In this document: piece after piece, positions 24,287 through 33,110 of the stretch
Position numbering within the stretch: position 1 is the first letter of the stretch
Layout of the letters: each line of letters opens with the position of its first letter
Assembly (NCBI GenBank): GCA_017881265.1
Contig: JADGRA010000035.1
Coordinates: forward strand, 1-64,000
Length of the DNA: 64,000 nt
Origin: Myxococcaceae bacterium
GTDB lineage: Bacteria > Myxococcota > Myxococcia > Myxococcales > Myxococcaceae
Direction of reading: 5' to 3'
Made by a program: the position numbers and the translations under genes
The notes under the pieces: model-generated
Databases searched by the model: none
Seen by the model: only the letters and a program-made list of their open reading frames with translations
Told to the model about the DNA's origin: nothing

Positions 24287-26167
24287 ATGTCCACCCCCAC
24301 GCCCGCCGCCGCCGAGGCTGACCCGCTCCTGGGGACGACGCTTGGCAGCTTCCGCCTGGTGAAGCGCATCGGCCAGGGAGGGATGGGCACTGTCTACCTG
24401 GGGGAGCAGACCCTCATCGGCAGCCGCGTGGCGGTGAAGGTGCTGCATGAGCACCTGGCGGGGGACCCGTCGCTGGTGGCGCGTTTCTACGCCGAGGCGC
24501 GGGCCGTCAACCTCATCGTTCATCCCAACATCGTCAACATCTTCGACATGAACGTGGTGCCCCCGCGCCGCTTCTACCTCGTCATGGAATACCTGGAGGG
24601 CGAGTCGCTCTCCACCGCAGCGCCGGGGCGGATGGCGGTGGCTGAGGCGCTGCCGCTCCTCATCCAGGTGTGCCAGGCGCTGACCGCGGCGCACCGACAC
24701 GGGGTGCTGCACCGGGACCTCAAGCCGGAAAACGTCTTCCTCTGCCGGCGCGAGGGCAGCGTCCCCTTCGTGAAGATTCTCGACTTCGGCATCGCCAAGC
24801 TATTCGGTGGAGACACACAGGCCGGCCTGACGACGGCGGGCTTCATCGTCGGGACGCCCGAGTACATGGCGCCGGAGCAGGCCACCGGCGAGGCGCTGGA
24901 CGGCCGGGCCGACCTCTACGCGCTGGGCGTCATCGCCTACCGGCTGGCCACTGGCAGGCTGCCCTTCAGCGGCGGGGGCATCACCGGGGTGCTTCTGGCG
25001 CACCGGGACCAGCCGCCCCAGCCGCCGCAGCAGCTGGTGAGCGGGCTTCCGCCCAGCTTCTGCAACGCCATTCTCCGCGCCCTGTCCAAGCGGCCCGAGG
25101 ACCGTTTCCAGAGTGCCGAGGAGTTCCGCCTCGCGCTGGAGGCGGTGCAGGACACGCTGGGTGGGACGCGCGTGGAGGCCCCGCGCCCTTCGCCGGCAGC
25201 GACCCCGGCGCCGGCCGCGCCCGCGTCCCCCACCCCGGCCGGGGCGGCGGGGGCCCCAGCGTCCGGCCCGGCGCGGGCCATGCCGGCTACCTTCGCCGGC
25301 ATGCTGCAGTTTCCCGGGGGCGCCCAGCACGCCGGTTCCATGCGGGACCTCTCCCGCGGCGGTCTCTTCATTTGCCTGGACGGGGCGCAGCCGGCGCCCT
25401 TTACATTGTTGCGCCTGTCGCTGCAGGCGCCAGCCGGGGAGTGGGTGGACGCCGAGGTGGTGCGCCAGGTGACAGCGGAGCAGGCCGCCGCCTGGGGCAT
25501 GGCCCCCGGGGTCGCCGTCCAATTCATCTCCCCAAGTCGGGCCTTCAAGGAGGCCCTGGCCTTGAGGATGGAGGGGCGCTCGCCCAGCGAGGTGGCCGGC
25601 GTGACGCCCGCCGCGGAGCGCCTGGACACCTTGTGCGAGAGGACGCTTTCGGCCCTGCGCCCGAAGCTGGACAAAACCCCCTACGCCCTCTTTGGCTGCT
25701 CGCAGGACGCGGACTTCCCGGACATCCGCACGCACGTGCGCTCGGCCCGCGCCGAGGTGGAAGCCCTGAAGGAGCGCGCGCTCGCCGCCTCGCAGCGGCG
25801 GGAGCTGGAGCGGGTGCTGGCCCGGCTGCAGGAGGCCGGCGACGCCATCTCCACTCCGGCGCGCCGGGCGGACACCGACGCCGAGCTGGGCAACTGGCGC
25901 GGGGTGGCCCGCTGCATCGCCGCCGGGCTGACGGTGACGGAACTGGATGCCCGCAGGGTGCGCTACCTGCGGGGCCACCCGGGGGCGGATGCGCGGGCGC
26001 ACGTCCACCGGGTGACGGGCAAGGCCTGGGAGGGAAAGAGCGCGACGACGCAGGCCGTGGAAGAATACGAACGGGGGTTGCAGCTGGACCCGCTCAACCT
26101 GGCCCTGCACCAGGCCTACTGGGCGCTCAAGCGCCGCTCACCGACGCCGGAAGGAACCCGGGCTTGA
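24287..26167 (+). CDS. Ser/Thr protein kinase with PilZ-type domain and C-terminal helical region
   Basis: A 626-residue cytoplasmic protein. Residues about 20-290 are a complete Hanks-type kinase: GQGGMGTVYLGE (P-loop), AVKVL (Lys), HRDLKPENVF (catalytic loop), DFGIAKL (Mg site) and GTPEYMAPEQ (APE). A Pro/Ala linker (290-330) leads to a PilZ-like domain (FAGMLQFPGGAQHAGSMRDL; SRGGLFICLDG; RLSLQAPAGEWVDAEV), here probably a TIGR02266-type variant. The C-terminal 190 residues are helical with a TPR-like end (EYERGLQLDPLNLALHQAYW). No transmembrane helix is seen. It overlaps the FHA gene by 4 nt, so a phosphothreonine-binding partner is encoded beside it. Confidence 0.88.
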   Translation: MSTPTPAAAEADPLLGTTLGSFRLVKRIGQGGMGTVYLGEQTLIGSRVAVKVLHEHLAGDPSLVARFYAEARAVNLIVHPNIVNIFDMNVVPPRRFYLVMEYLEGESLSTAAPGRMAVAEALPLLIQVCQALTAAHRHGVLHRDLKPENVFLCRREGSVPFVKILDFGIAKLFGGDTQAGLTTAGFIVGTPEYMAPEQATGEALDGRADLYALGVIAYRLATGRLPFSGGGITGVLLAHRDQPPQPPQQLVSGLPPSFCNAILRALSKRPEDRFQSAEEFRLALEAVQDTLGGTRVEAPRPSPAATPAPAAPASPTPAGAAGAPASGPARAMPATFAGMLQFPGGAQHAGSMRDLSRGGLFICLDGAQPAPFTLLRLSLQAPAGEWVDAEVVRQVTAEQAAAWGMAPGVAVQFISPSRAFKEALALRMEGRSPSEVAGVTPAAERLDTLCERTLSALRPKLDKTPYALFGCSQDADFPDIRTHVRSARAEVEALKERALAASQRRELERVLARLQEAGDAISTPARRADTDAELGNWRGVARCIAAGLTVTELDARRVRYLRGHPGADARAHVHRVTGKAWEGKSATTQAVEEYERGLQLDPLNLALHQAYWALKRRSPTPEGTRA

Positions 26168-26661
26168 AGAGTTTCCTCTTGTCCACCCTGCTGCCGGAGC
26201 TGGACCTCCGCGACGAGGTGGCCTTCACCCGCGCCTACCCCCACCCCTGGCTGGTGCGCGAGTCCGCGCCGCGGGAGCCTGCCCACACCGCCGGCGCCAC
26301 CGTCCTCATGCCGATGCCCACCCGGTTGACGCCCGAGGGGCTGACGCTGGCCATCGCCGTGGAGCCGGCGCGGGCCGGCGCCTCGCAAGTCACGCTGGGG
26401 CGGGGCCACGCATGCGACCTGGAGCTGCCTGACGGGACGCTGAGCCAGCTGCACTGCGTCTTCCTGAAGGGCCCGGACGGCTGGCGGGTGGAGGACGTGG
26501 GCTCCACCAACGGCACCTGGGTGAACGGCACGCGGCTGGCCAAGCAGCAGAGCGTCCCCCTCGTCGACGGGACGCGCATCCAGGCGGCCCAGGTGCTGCT
26601 CACCTTCCACCACTCCAGCGGCCTGTGGCGCAGGCTCGAGGCGGAGGCGCTGCGTCCCTAG
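26164..26661 (+). CDS. FHA-domain protein
   Basis: A 165-residue protein with a TTG start overlapping the kinase stop (TTGA), preceded by GGAAGGA at good spacing. After about 70 residues (LKSFLLSTLLPELDLRDEVA; then GATVLMPMPTRLTPEGL), an FHA domain runs from VTLGRGHACDLELPDGTLSQ through DVGSTNGTWVNGTRL, with the phosphothreonine-contacting Arg, Ser and Asn positions present. FHA domains bind phosphothreonine peptides, and the coupled kinase is the natural source. The conserved pair suggests a kinase-to-reader signalling module, with the target unknown. The N-terminal 60 residues match nothing I know. Confidence 0.85.
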   Translation: MKSFLLSTLLPELDLRDEVAFTRAYPHPWLVRESAPREPAHTAGATVLMPMPTRLTPEGLTLAIAVEPARAGASQVTLGRGHACDLELPDGTLSQLHCVFLKGPDGWRVEDVGSTNGTWVNGTRLAKQQSVPLVDGTRIQAAQVLLTFHHSSGLWRRLEAEALRP

Positions 26662-26736
26662 AAGGCACCGCGGGGCTGTCCGGCCCGCTTGCCTTCCCCT
26701 GCCAACACTTCCAAAAAGGGGACGCCCACCACGCCC

Positions 26737-27324
26737 ATGCCCGCGCTGTTCGCGCTTGCCCTGCTTCTCGCCGCACCCGCGCCGCCGCCCCCCGGCCCGG
26801 CGGCGCTGCAGCGTGCCCGGGAGGCCGCCGAACGCGCGCTGGTGGAGGTGCACGGGCGTCGTCTCGGCGGGGCGGGCGTGCTGGTGGGCGCCGAGGGCCA
26901 GGTGCTGACGGCGCTGCGCTTCGTCGACGCCGACGGCGCCAACGTCCGTCTCGGCACGACGGTGCTGGGGGCGCGGCTGTTGCTGGCGAGTCCCACCCTC
27001 CGGGTGGCCGTCCTGCACATGGTGGGCCCCGGGCCCTACCCGGCCATGCCGGTGCGGCTGCAGGCGCCCGCGGCCGGGGCGTGGGTGGTGGCGATTGTCC
27101 TTCAGGCCGACGGCGTGGCGGCGCCGCACCTGGGGCGGCTTCTGCACGTGCCCGGCGAGGAGGGGCCCTGGCTGGAGGTCTCCCTGCGGCTGCCCCCGGG
27201 TAGCCTGGTGCTGGACGGCGGGGGAAAGCTGTTGGGGGTGGTGGTGGAAAGCCGGGCGGCCAGCGCGCTGGCCGCGCCGCTGGCGGCCGTCCGCGCCGAG
27301 CTGGAGAGCGCGTCCTCAAGGTGA
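26737..27324 (+). CDS. exported trypsin-like pseudoprotease
   Basis: A 195-residue protein with an N-terminal signal sequence (MPALFALALLLAAPAP) and a domain laid out like an S1C serine protease: GGAGVLVGAEGQVLTALRFV (usual GSGVLV..GxVLTNxHV), TLRVAVLHM (usual TDLAVLRV) and PPGSLVLDGGGKLLGVVVES (usual NPGNSGGPLLDxxGxVVGV). At all three places the catalytic His, Asp and Ser appear to be replaced, so it should be inactive as a protease. The ATG at 26737 is used because it puts the signal peptide first; one at 26689 is in frame. It overlaps the CPBP protease gene by 4 nt. Confidence 0.55.
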   Translation: MPALFALALLLAAPAPPPPGPAALQRAREAAERALVEVHGRRLGGAGVLVGAEGQVLTALRFVDADGANVRLGTTVLGARLLLASPTLRVAVLHMVGPGPYPAMPVRLQAPAAGAWVVAIVLQADGVAAPHLGRLLHVPGEEGPWLEVSLRLPPGSLVLDGGGKLLGVVVESRAASALAAPLAAVRAELESASSR

Positions 27325-28043
27325 GGCGACTGCTCGACAGCGCGCCGTTGCGCGAGGCCCTCCTGCTGTGGGCCTGCAGCTTCCTCGCCATCCTCGTCGC
27401 GCACGTGACGGTGGCCTGGCTGGCCAAGCCGGTGGCGACGGTGGCCTTCCTCTACCTGCCCCTGTGGGCCATGCGGCGGCGGGGGGAGGACTACCAGGAC
27501 TACGGCGTCACCTTTCGCGCCTGGCGGCAGGACGTGCGCCTGGTAGGGGCGGTGTGCCTGCTGGTGCTGCCCCTCTTCACGTTGTGCTTCTGGGCCGCCA
27601 CCCAGCTGCGGCCCGGCCTCCCCGGCTGGGCGCAGCTGGTGCTGGCGCCGCTGAGTGGGCAGGGGCGCGCCTTTCACGCCCGGCTGCCGGATGACTTTGG
27701 CCTGTGGGTGGTGGACCAACTGTTCGTGGTGGCCCTGCCGGAGGAATTCTTCTTCCGCGGCTACCTGCAGGCCCGCCTCTCGCTGGTGTGGCCGTCGGGG
27801 GCGCGCATTCTGGGGGCGACGCTAGGCCCGGCCTTCCTCCTCACCGCGGTGCTGTTTGCCGTGGGCCACCTGGCCGTCTTTCACGCCTGGCGGCTGGCCG
27901 TCTTCTTCCCCGCCCTCCTCTTCGGCTACCTGCGCGCACGGACGGGAACGGTGCTGGGAAGCACGCTGCTGCACGCCATCTTCAACCTCTACTCCCTCTT
28001 CCTGGAAGCGTCCTTCACGCCGCTGTGGCAGCGGCAGCACTGA
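27321..28043 (+). CDS. CPBP-family (CAAX protease-like) intramembrane metalloprotease
   Basis: A 240-residue polytopic membrane protein with a GTG start. About six hydrophobic segments are visible. The family motif PEEFFFRGYLQARL (EExxxR) carries the catalytic glutamates, followed by FAVGHLAVFHAWRLAVFFPA with the His ligand and GSTLLHAIFNLYSLF with the second His. CPBP (Abi) proteases are related to Rce1 and process or resist peptides in bacteria. Similar proteins exist in myxobacteria (Mrt family), but I cannot assign orthology. It is coupled to the upstream pseudoprotease gene (GTGA-type overlap), suggesting a joint function. Confidence 0.88.
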   Translation: MRRLLDSAPLREALLLWACSFLAILVAHVTVAWLAKPVATVAFLYLPLWAMRRRGEDYQDYGVTFRAWRQDVRLVGAVCLLVLPLFTLCFWAATQLRPGLPGWAQLVLAPLSGQGRAFHARLPDDFGLWVVDQLFVVALPEEFFFRGYLQARLSLVWPSGARILGATLGPAFLLTAVLFAVGHLAVFHAWRLAVFFPALLFGYLRARTGTVLGSTLLHAIFNLYSLFLEASFTPLWQRQH

Positions 28044-28081
28044 AGGCGAGGTCCATCCGCGTCCTCGAAAGACGAAAGGGA

Positions 28082-28909
28082 CTACAGCACCTCGGGCTGC
28101 AGGCTGGGGCCCACGGCCAGCGCCTGGCCGTCCTTGAGTTCCAGCCAGTGCGCACCGGGCTCGGGCGCCGTCGCCACCACCACGGCGCGGGACTGCTGGT
28201 GCGCGCGCACGGCCGCCTCGCGGCCCCGGGTGCTGGGCCCCAGCTGGCAGCGGCTGCACTCCCGGCTGCCCTCCAGCAGCCGGAAGTGGACGCCTACCGC
28301 GCCCAGGCGGGCCGCCACCAGCGAGCGGGCGTCGGTGGCCAGCAGCAACAAGCGCGCGGCGTGCGCGGCGCCCTCGGCGGCGGCGCGCTGTGCCAGGGCC
28401 CGGGCCACCTGCGACAGAAGGCGCGCGGCGTCCGGGGCGCTCACCTCGCCCTCCCCGCGTTCCAGGGCCCGCCGCCCCTTCAGGAAGAGGGAGAAGGCCG
28501 CCGCGGCCAGCGTCCGGGCGCCCAGCTGGGTGAGGAGGTGGGGCGGCAATTCACTCTCCACCCACGCCTGCACCTGGGGCCAGGCCTCCAGGGCGCCTTG
28601 CTGCACAAACAGCCAGCGCCCCAGGCGCAACGGCTGGCCGGTGTCCTCGGCCGAGGCGCTGGGGGACAAGAGCTCGGCCCGGTACACCAGGGCTCCGGCC
28701 ACCTCGGCGAACGCCGGCTCGGCCAGCGTGCGCGGGGCGTCGGCAGCGGCGTACCGGCGCAACAGCAGGACGTCGTCGGCGGCCGAGCCAATGCCGACGG
28801 TGGAGAAGCGCGTGGAAGCCGGGTGCAGGTGCACCTGGGGAGACAGCCGGGCCAACTGGCAGGGCAGCAACCCCGGGTGCGACGTCAGGACGGCAACGGT
28901 GACGGCCAT
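28082..28909 (-). CDS. class II glutamine-amidotransferase-like protein lacking the catalytic Cys
   Basis: A 275-residue protein. The order of motifs follows the YafJ/EgtC class II amidotransferase pattern: VGIGSAADDVLLLRRY (usual GWGIGWY..), GALVYRAELLSP (usual AHVRxAT), RLGRWLFVQQGALEAW (usual FxxGRWxFxHNGxL) and a long helical part with GARTLAAAAFSLFLKG (usual G.TDSEALF). But the N-terminus is MAVTVAVLTSHPGLL rather than Met-Cys, so the N-terminal nucleophile is absent, and the Asn of HNG is Gln. It is likely a non-catalytic relative. Transcribed away from Hsp70, convergent with the CPBP gene. Confidence 0.5.
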   Translation of the reverse strand: MAVTVAVLTSHPGLLPCQLARLSPQVHLHPASTRFSTVGIGSAADDVLLLRRYAAADAPRTLAEPAFAEVAGALVYRAELLSPSASAEDTGQPLRLGRWLFVQQGALEAWPQVQAWVESELPPHLLTQLGARTLAAAAFSLFLKGRRALERGEGEVSAPDAARLLSQVARALAQRAAAEGAAHAARLLLLATDARSLVAARLGAVGVHFRLLEGSRECSRCQLGPSTRGREAAVRAHQQSRAVVVATAPEPGAHWLELKDGQALAVGPSLQPEVL

Positions 28910-29044
28910 GGCAAGCTACGGACCTCCGCGTGGAAGCTATAATGCTGGCGGGACTGCTCCTCAACGCCCTCCCCCCGGGCCCTGGTACGCGGGGGCCTTG
29001 TTGTATTCACCTCGGGAGAAAGGGCTTAACGTCCACTGGCGCTC

Positions 29045-30664
29045 ATGACCGACGACATCGCCATCGGCATCGACCTCGGCACTTCCTACTCCTGCGTCTC
29101 CATCGTCCAGGACGGCGTGCCCACCGTGCTTCCCAACGAGTGGGGCGAGCTGACCCACGCCTCGGTGGTGTCCTTCCTGGAGGACGGCACGGTGCTGGTG
29201 GGAAACGCGGCCAAAAAAAACATCATCACCAACGCCGAGTCCACCGTCTATTCCACCAAGCGTCTCATCGGCCGGTACTTCTTCTCCGACGAGGTGAAGA
29301 AGGCGATGAGCGTCATGCCGTACAAAATCCTCGAGGGGGAAAACAACTCGGTGCGGCTCCAGGTGCGGGACAAGGTGTACTCGCTGCCGGAGATTTCCGC
29401 CCTGGTCCTCAAGGAGATGAAGGCCATCGCCGAGACGGCCCTCGGCCGGCCGGTGAGTCGGGCCGTCATCACCGTGCCCGCCTACTTCAACGACAACCAG
29501 CGCCAGGCCACCAAGGACGCCGGACGCATCGCCGGGCTGGACGTGCTGCGCATCCTCAATGAGCCGACAGCCGCGGCGCTGTCCTACGGCTTTGGCCGGG
29601 ACGTCAACCAGAAAATCGTCATCTACGACTTGGGCGGCGGCACCTTCGACGTGTCCATCTTGGAGATTGGCCGGGACGTCTTCGAGGTGCTGTCCACCGC
29701 GGGCGACACCTACCTCGGCGGCGACGACTTCGACGACCGCATCATGACGTGGCTGGCGGAGGACTTCCTGGCCAAGACGCGCCTGGACTTGCGGGCCAAC
29801 CGCTACTGCCTGCAGACGCTGAAGGAAGCGGCCGAGCGGGCCAAAATCGACGTCGGCCGGCATGGCAAGGCGGAGATTCTCTGCGAGGCCATCTGCCAGG
29901 ACGCCTCGGGCAAAGTGCTGGACCTGCGCGAGACGCTCACCACGGAGAACTTCAACCGCATGGTGATGGACCTCGTCCAGCGCACCTTCAAGGTGTGCGA
30001 CGAGGCGCTGCAGAGCGCCCGGCTGACCGCGGCCGACGTGGACGCCGTCATCCTGGTGGGGGGGCCCACCCGGCTGCCCATTGTCCGCAACTCGGTGCGG
30101 CACTATTTCCAGAAGGACCCGATGGAGGGCGTGGACCCGGACCAGGTGGTGGCCATGGGCGCGGCGCTGCAGGCGGCGGCACTCCTCAACGAGAAGAGCG
30201 CCACCTTCCTGGTAGACGTGACGCCCTTGTCCCTGCGCATCGGCACGGTGGGCGGCTTCGCCGAGAAGATTATTGAGAAGAACACCCCCATCCCCATCGA
30301 CCGCAGCAAGACCTTCACCACCAGCCGCGATCTGCAGGAGAAGGTGAAAATCCGCGTCTACCAGGGGGAGTCGAACCGGGTGGACGAGTGCGAGATGCTG
30401 GGCGAATTCGAATTCTCCGGCTTCAAGGTGGGCTACCGCGGGGACGTGAAGATTGAAGTCACCTTCGAGATAAATACGGACGGCATCGTCCACGTCTCCG
30501 CCGCGGACCTCGACACCGGGCAGAAGACGTCCACCACCATCTCGCTGTCCTCCGGGCTGAGCGAGGCGGACATCCAGCGCTCCATCGCCGACAACCAGGC
30601 GACGCAGCTGCAGCACGCGGCCGCCAGCACGCCCGAGGTTTTCCCGGAGTTGCCAAGCGCCTGA
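29045..30664 (+). CDS. Hsp70/DnaK-family protein, short C-terminus
   Basis: A 539-residue Hsp70. The ATPase domain carries [48 protein letters not shown] and [15 protein letters not shown], the phosphate-1, connect and adenosine motifs. The substrate-binding beta region ([16 protein letters not shown]; then [20 protein letters not shown]) is present, but it ends at about residue 515 in a short tail. The helical lid and EEVD-like end of DnaK (usually about 640 residues) are missing. Myxobacteria have several specialised Hsp70s (SglK/StkA type); which this is cannot be told. Followed 18 nt later by a J-domain protein, its likely partner. Confidence 0.9.
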   Translation: MTDDIAIGIDLGTSYSCVSIVQDGVPTVLPNEWGELTHASVVSFLEDGTVLVGNAAKKNIITNAESTVYSTKRLIGRYFFSDEVKKAMSVMPYKILEGENNSVRLQVRDKVYSLPEISALVLKEMKAIAETALGRPVSRAVITVPAYFNDNQRQATKDAGRIAGLDVLRILNEPTAAALSYGFGRDVNQKIVIYDLGGGTFDVSILEIGRDVFEVLSTAGDTYLGGDDFDDRIMTWLAEDFLAKTRLDLRANRYCLQTLKEAAERAKIDVGRHGKAEILCEAICQDASGKVLDLRETLTTENFNRMVMDLVQRTFKVCDEALQSARLTAADVDAVILVGGPTRLPIVRNSVRHYFQKDPMEGVDPDQVVAMGAALQAAALLNEKSATFLVDVTPLSLRIGTVGGFAEKIIEKNTPIPIDRSKTFTTSRDLQEKVKIRVYQGESNRVDECEMLGEFEFSGFKVGYRGDVKIEVTFEINTDGIVHVSAADLDTGQKTSTTISLSSGLSEADIQRSIADNQATQLQHAAASTPEVFPELPSA

Positions 30665-30682
30665 CGGTGCTGAAGGCCGGCC

Positions 30683-31639
30683 ATGGCGGACCCCAAGGAC
30701 AACAGCAGCACGCCGAAGGCGCCCAGCCCGACGCCGGCTGGCATTCCCCGGCTGACGCCGGCCGTGCCGGAGCCGGTGGACCCGGCCGCCTCCGCCCCGC
30801 GCGCCCCCGTCGCTGGCGCCCCAAGGCCGCCCGCCGCCGGCCTTCCGGCCATGCCGGCCGTGCCCAAGGTGGCCCCCCTTGTGCCACCGGTGCCACCGGT
30901 GCCGCCGGTGCGGCCACCGCCGCCCGCCCGAACTGCCGGCAGCGGCACGGCGGTGCCCGTCGCCCGGGGCGGAACACCCGTGCCCGGGGTGCCCAAGGTC
31001 GCTAGCGTCCTTCCCCCGGCCATCGCCCCGGTGGCCGCGCCAGCGGCCCCGCTTGCGCCGGCCGTGCCCACGGCCCTAGAGGAGCGCGCGGAACTGGAAC
31101 GGCTGTTTCTCGGCCTGGACGGGCTCGACTACTTCGAGGTGCTGGGCCTTCCGCAGGCGGCCGCGCCGGCCGACATCAAGCGGGCCTTCCACCACCTGAG
31201 CCGCACCTACCACCCGGACCGCTTCTTCCAGTCCTCGGACATTGCCCTAAGGGCCCAGGTGCACAGCGTTTACAAGCGCGTCACCGAGGCCTACTTCGTC
31301 CTGCGCGACGACGCGCGGCGGAAGAAGTACCTGGCGGACGTCAGTGGGCCGGACCGGCCGCGGAAGCTGCGCTTCGATGAGTTGGCCGAGGCCGAGACGA
31401 AGGCCGCGGTGAAGAAGGAAGTGGCCGAGCAGATTGGGACGCACCCCAAGGGCCGCCAGTTTTTCCAGGTGGGCCTGGGGGACCTCGAGGCGGGACGATT
31501 CTCCGCGGCCGAGCGCAACATCAAGCTCGCCCTCACCTACGAGCCGACCAACCCCCTCTACCTGGCCAAGCTGGAGGAGGCGCGGGCCAAGTCCTACGAG
31601 GAATTCAAGCGGTCCGGGAAGGGCTTCCGCATCGAATGA
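30683..31639 (+). CDS. J-domain protein with Pro/Ala-rich N-terminus and TPR-like tail
   Basis: A 318-residue protein. Residues 1-130 are low-complexity, rich in Pro and Ala, with PPVPPVPPVRPPPPA. Residues about 145-215 are a J-domain, LDYFEVLGLPQAAAPADIKR followed by LSRTYHPDRFFQSS with the essential HPD, and VTEAYFVLRDDARRKKYL. The C-terminal 70 residues have a TPR-like unit (FFQVGLGDLEAGRFSAAERN, then IKLALTYEPTNPLYLAKLEE). J-domains stimulate Hsp70 ATPase. This gene follows an Hsp70 by 18 nt and overlaps the CvpA-like gene (ATGA), so a chaperone pair acting on an envelope or signalling client is plausible. Confidence 0.88.
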   Translation: MADPKDNSSTPKAPSPTPAGIPRLTPAVPEPVDPAASAPRAPVAGAPRPPAAGLPAMPAVPKVAPLVPPVPPVPPVRPPPPARTAGSGTAVPVARGGTPVPGVPKVASVLPPAIAPVAAPAAPLAPAVPTALEERAELERLFLGLDGLDYFEVLGLPQAAAPADIKRAFHHLSRTYHPDRFFQSSDIALRAQVHSVYKRVTEAYFVLRDDARRKKYLADVSGPDRPRKLRFDELAEAETKAAVKKEVAEQIGTHPKGRQFFQVGLGDLEAGRFSAAERNIKLALTYEPTNPLYLAKLEEARAKSYEEFKRSGKGFRIE

Positions 31640-32412
31640 CGCTGGACCTCTTCCTCCTCGTCCTAGCGACGGTGGTGGGCCTGTTGGGGGCACGGCGCGG
31701 GGCGGCCTCCCAGCTGGCCGGCTGGGGCGCCCTGGTGCTGGCCGTGCTGGCGATCCGGCCGGGGGCCGCCGCCCTCGGCCCCGTCTTCCGGGGGCTTCTG
31801 CATGCGGCCCCGGGCACCTCGGCCGTGGCGGCGGGCTTCGCCACCTTCGTGGTGGTGCTGGTGGGGGCGCGCCTTCTGCTGGACCTGCTGCTGCGATCGC
31901 TTTTGACGCTGGGAAACCCTGAGCGCCGGGGACTGGACCGCGCGGGCGGCTTCGTCCTTGGAGCGGCCAAGGTCCTGGCCATCGCCTGGGTGGCGCTCTC
32001 GGCGCTGGCCTTCGTCGAGGAGCGCTTCAGCCTGTCGGGCAAGGCGTTCGGCATTCACCCCGAGGATTCGCTGGCCTTCTCCGCCGCCCGGCGCTGGAAC
32101 CTGTTTGGCATGGCCGACTTCGGCGTGACGCAGTCGCTGTTGAAGCTGGAGCAGGCCCTGAAGCAGCCCGGGGGCATGGCGCGGCTGGCCAATGACAAGG
32201 CCGTGGCGGAGCTGCTGAAGAACCCGCGTTTCAAAGTCGTCACCGAGGACCCGGCGGTGAAGCGGGCCGTGGAAGAGCACGACGTGCTGTCCCTTTTAAG
32301 AAGCGACTCGGTGCTGAAGCTGCTGCAGGACGGCGAGGCGCGGGCGAAGCTGCAGGCCGCGGTGGACTCCCTCCAGCATGCGCCGGCCGAGGCGGGCCGG
32401 GACGCGAAATAG
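31636..32412 (+). CDS. CvpA-family membrane protein
   Basis: A 258-residue protein whose N-terminal half has four hydrophobic segments ([74 protein letters not shown]), the layout of the CvpA family, which includes E. coli colicin V production protein. The [20 protein letters not shown] loop is the characteristic LNxxDRxLGxxFGxxKG region. The C-terminal 130 residues are soluble and charged. CvpA's role is poorly defined (envelope homeostasis in enterics). Its start overlaps the J-protein stop by 4 nt, so it belongs to the Hsp70-J operon. Confidence 0.8.
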   Translation: MTLDLFLLVLATVVGLLGARRGAASQLAGWGALVLAVLAIRPGAAALGPVFRGLLHAAPGTSAVAAGFATFVVVLVGARLLLDLLLRSLLTLGNPERRGLDRAGGFVLGAAKVLAIAWVALSALAFVEERFSLSGKAFGIHPEDSLAFSAARRWNLFGMADFGVTQSLLKLEQALKQPGGMARLANDKAVAELLKNPRFKVVTEDPAVKRAVEEHDVLSLLRSDSVLKLLQDGEARAKLQAAVDSLQHAPAEAGRDAK

Positions 32413-32450
32413 GTTGCGCCCGGCGGCGGCGCTGGAGAAAGAAGTGCCCC

Positions 32451-32918
32451 ATGGCGATGCTCGAGGTCGGCAAGAAAGCTCCCGCGTTCACCCTCCCGGA
32501 CCAGGACGGCACGCCGGTGAAGCTGGCGTCCTTCAAGGGCAAGCCGGTGGTGCTGTACTTCTACCCGAAGGACGACACCCCGGGCTGCACCCAGGAGGCG
32601 TGCGACTTCCGCGACGCCTACGCGTCGTTGAAGAAGGCCGGGGCGGTGGTGCTGGGCGTCAGCCCGGACCATTCGAAGAGTCACGGCAAGTTCGCCAGCA
32701 AGCACAAGCTGCCCTTCACGCTTCTGGCCGACACCGACCACGGCATCGCGGAGGCCTACGGGGCGTGGGCGGAGAAGTCCATGTACGGCCGGAAGTACAT
32801 GGGGATTGTGCGCTCCACCTTCCTCATCGACGCCGATGGCAAGGTGGCCCAGGTGTGGCCCAAGGTGAAGGTGGGCGGGCACGTGGATGAGGTGCAGAAG
32901 GCGCTGGCCGCCCTGTAG
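32451..32918 (+). CDS. bcp: thioredoxin-dependent thiol peroxidase (Bcp/PrxQ)
   Basis: A 155-residue peroxiredoxin of the Bcp/PrxQ group. The peroxidatic Cys is in [17 protein letters not shown], and the second Cys five residues later is the resolving residue of the alpha-helical type. It starts [20 protein letters not shown]. Downstream are [17 protein letters not shown] and [20 protein letters not shown], the usual strands. The enzyme reduces hydroperoxides with thioredoxin as donor in the cytosol. Length is normal. It sits 38 nt after the CvpA-like gene and may share its transcript. Upstream of the speA gene by 192 nt. Confidence 0.95.
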   Translation: MAMLEVGKKAPAFTLPDQDGTPVKLASFKGKPVVLYFYPKDDTPGCTQEACDFRDAYASLKKAGAVVLGVSPDHSKSHGKFASKHKLPFTLLADTDHGIAEAYGAWAEKSMYGRKYMGIVRSTFLIDADGKVAQVWPKVKVGGHVDEVQKALAAL

Positions 32919-33110
32919 CGGGGAGTTGGGGCGCGGAGCGCAGCAGTGCCGAAAGGAAGCGCGCCCCCATGACGTCCCGGGGGGGGCCCGGGGCTGCACC
33001 CTGGGCGGTCGCGCAGTCGTCGGCCGGGACGTTTTCGCCTAGAGTGCCGCGACTTTCGAGGCGCCCGAACTCCGGCTTGCCGGGGGGCCCTTTGGAGAAC
33101 CACACCAGAG

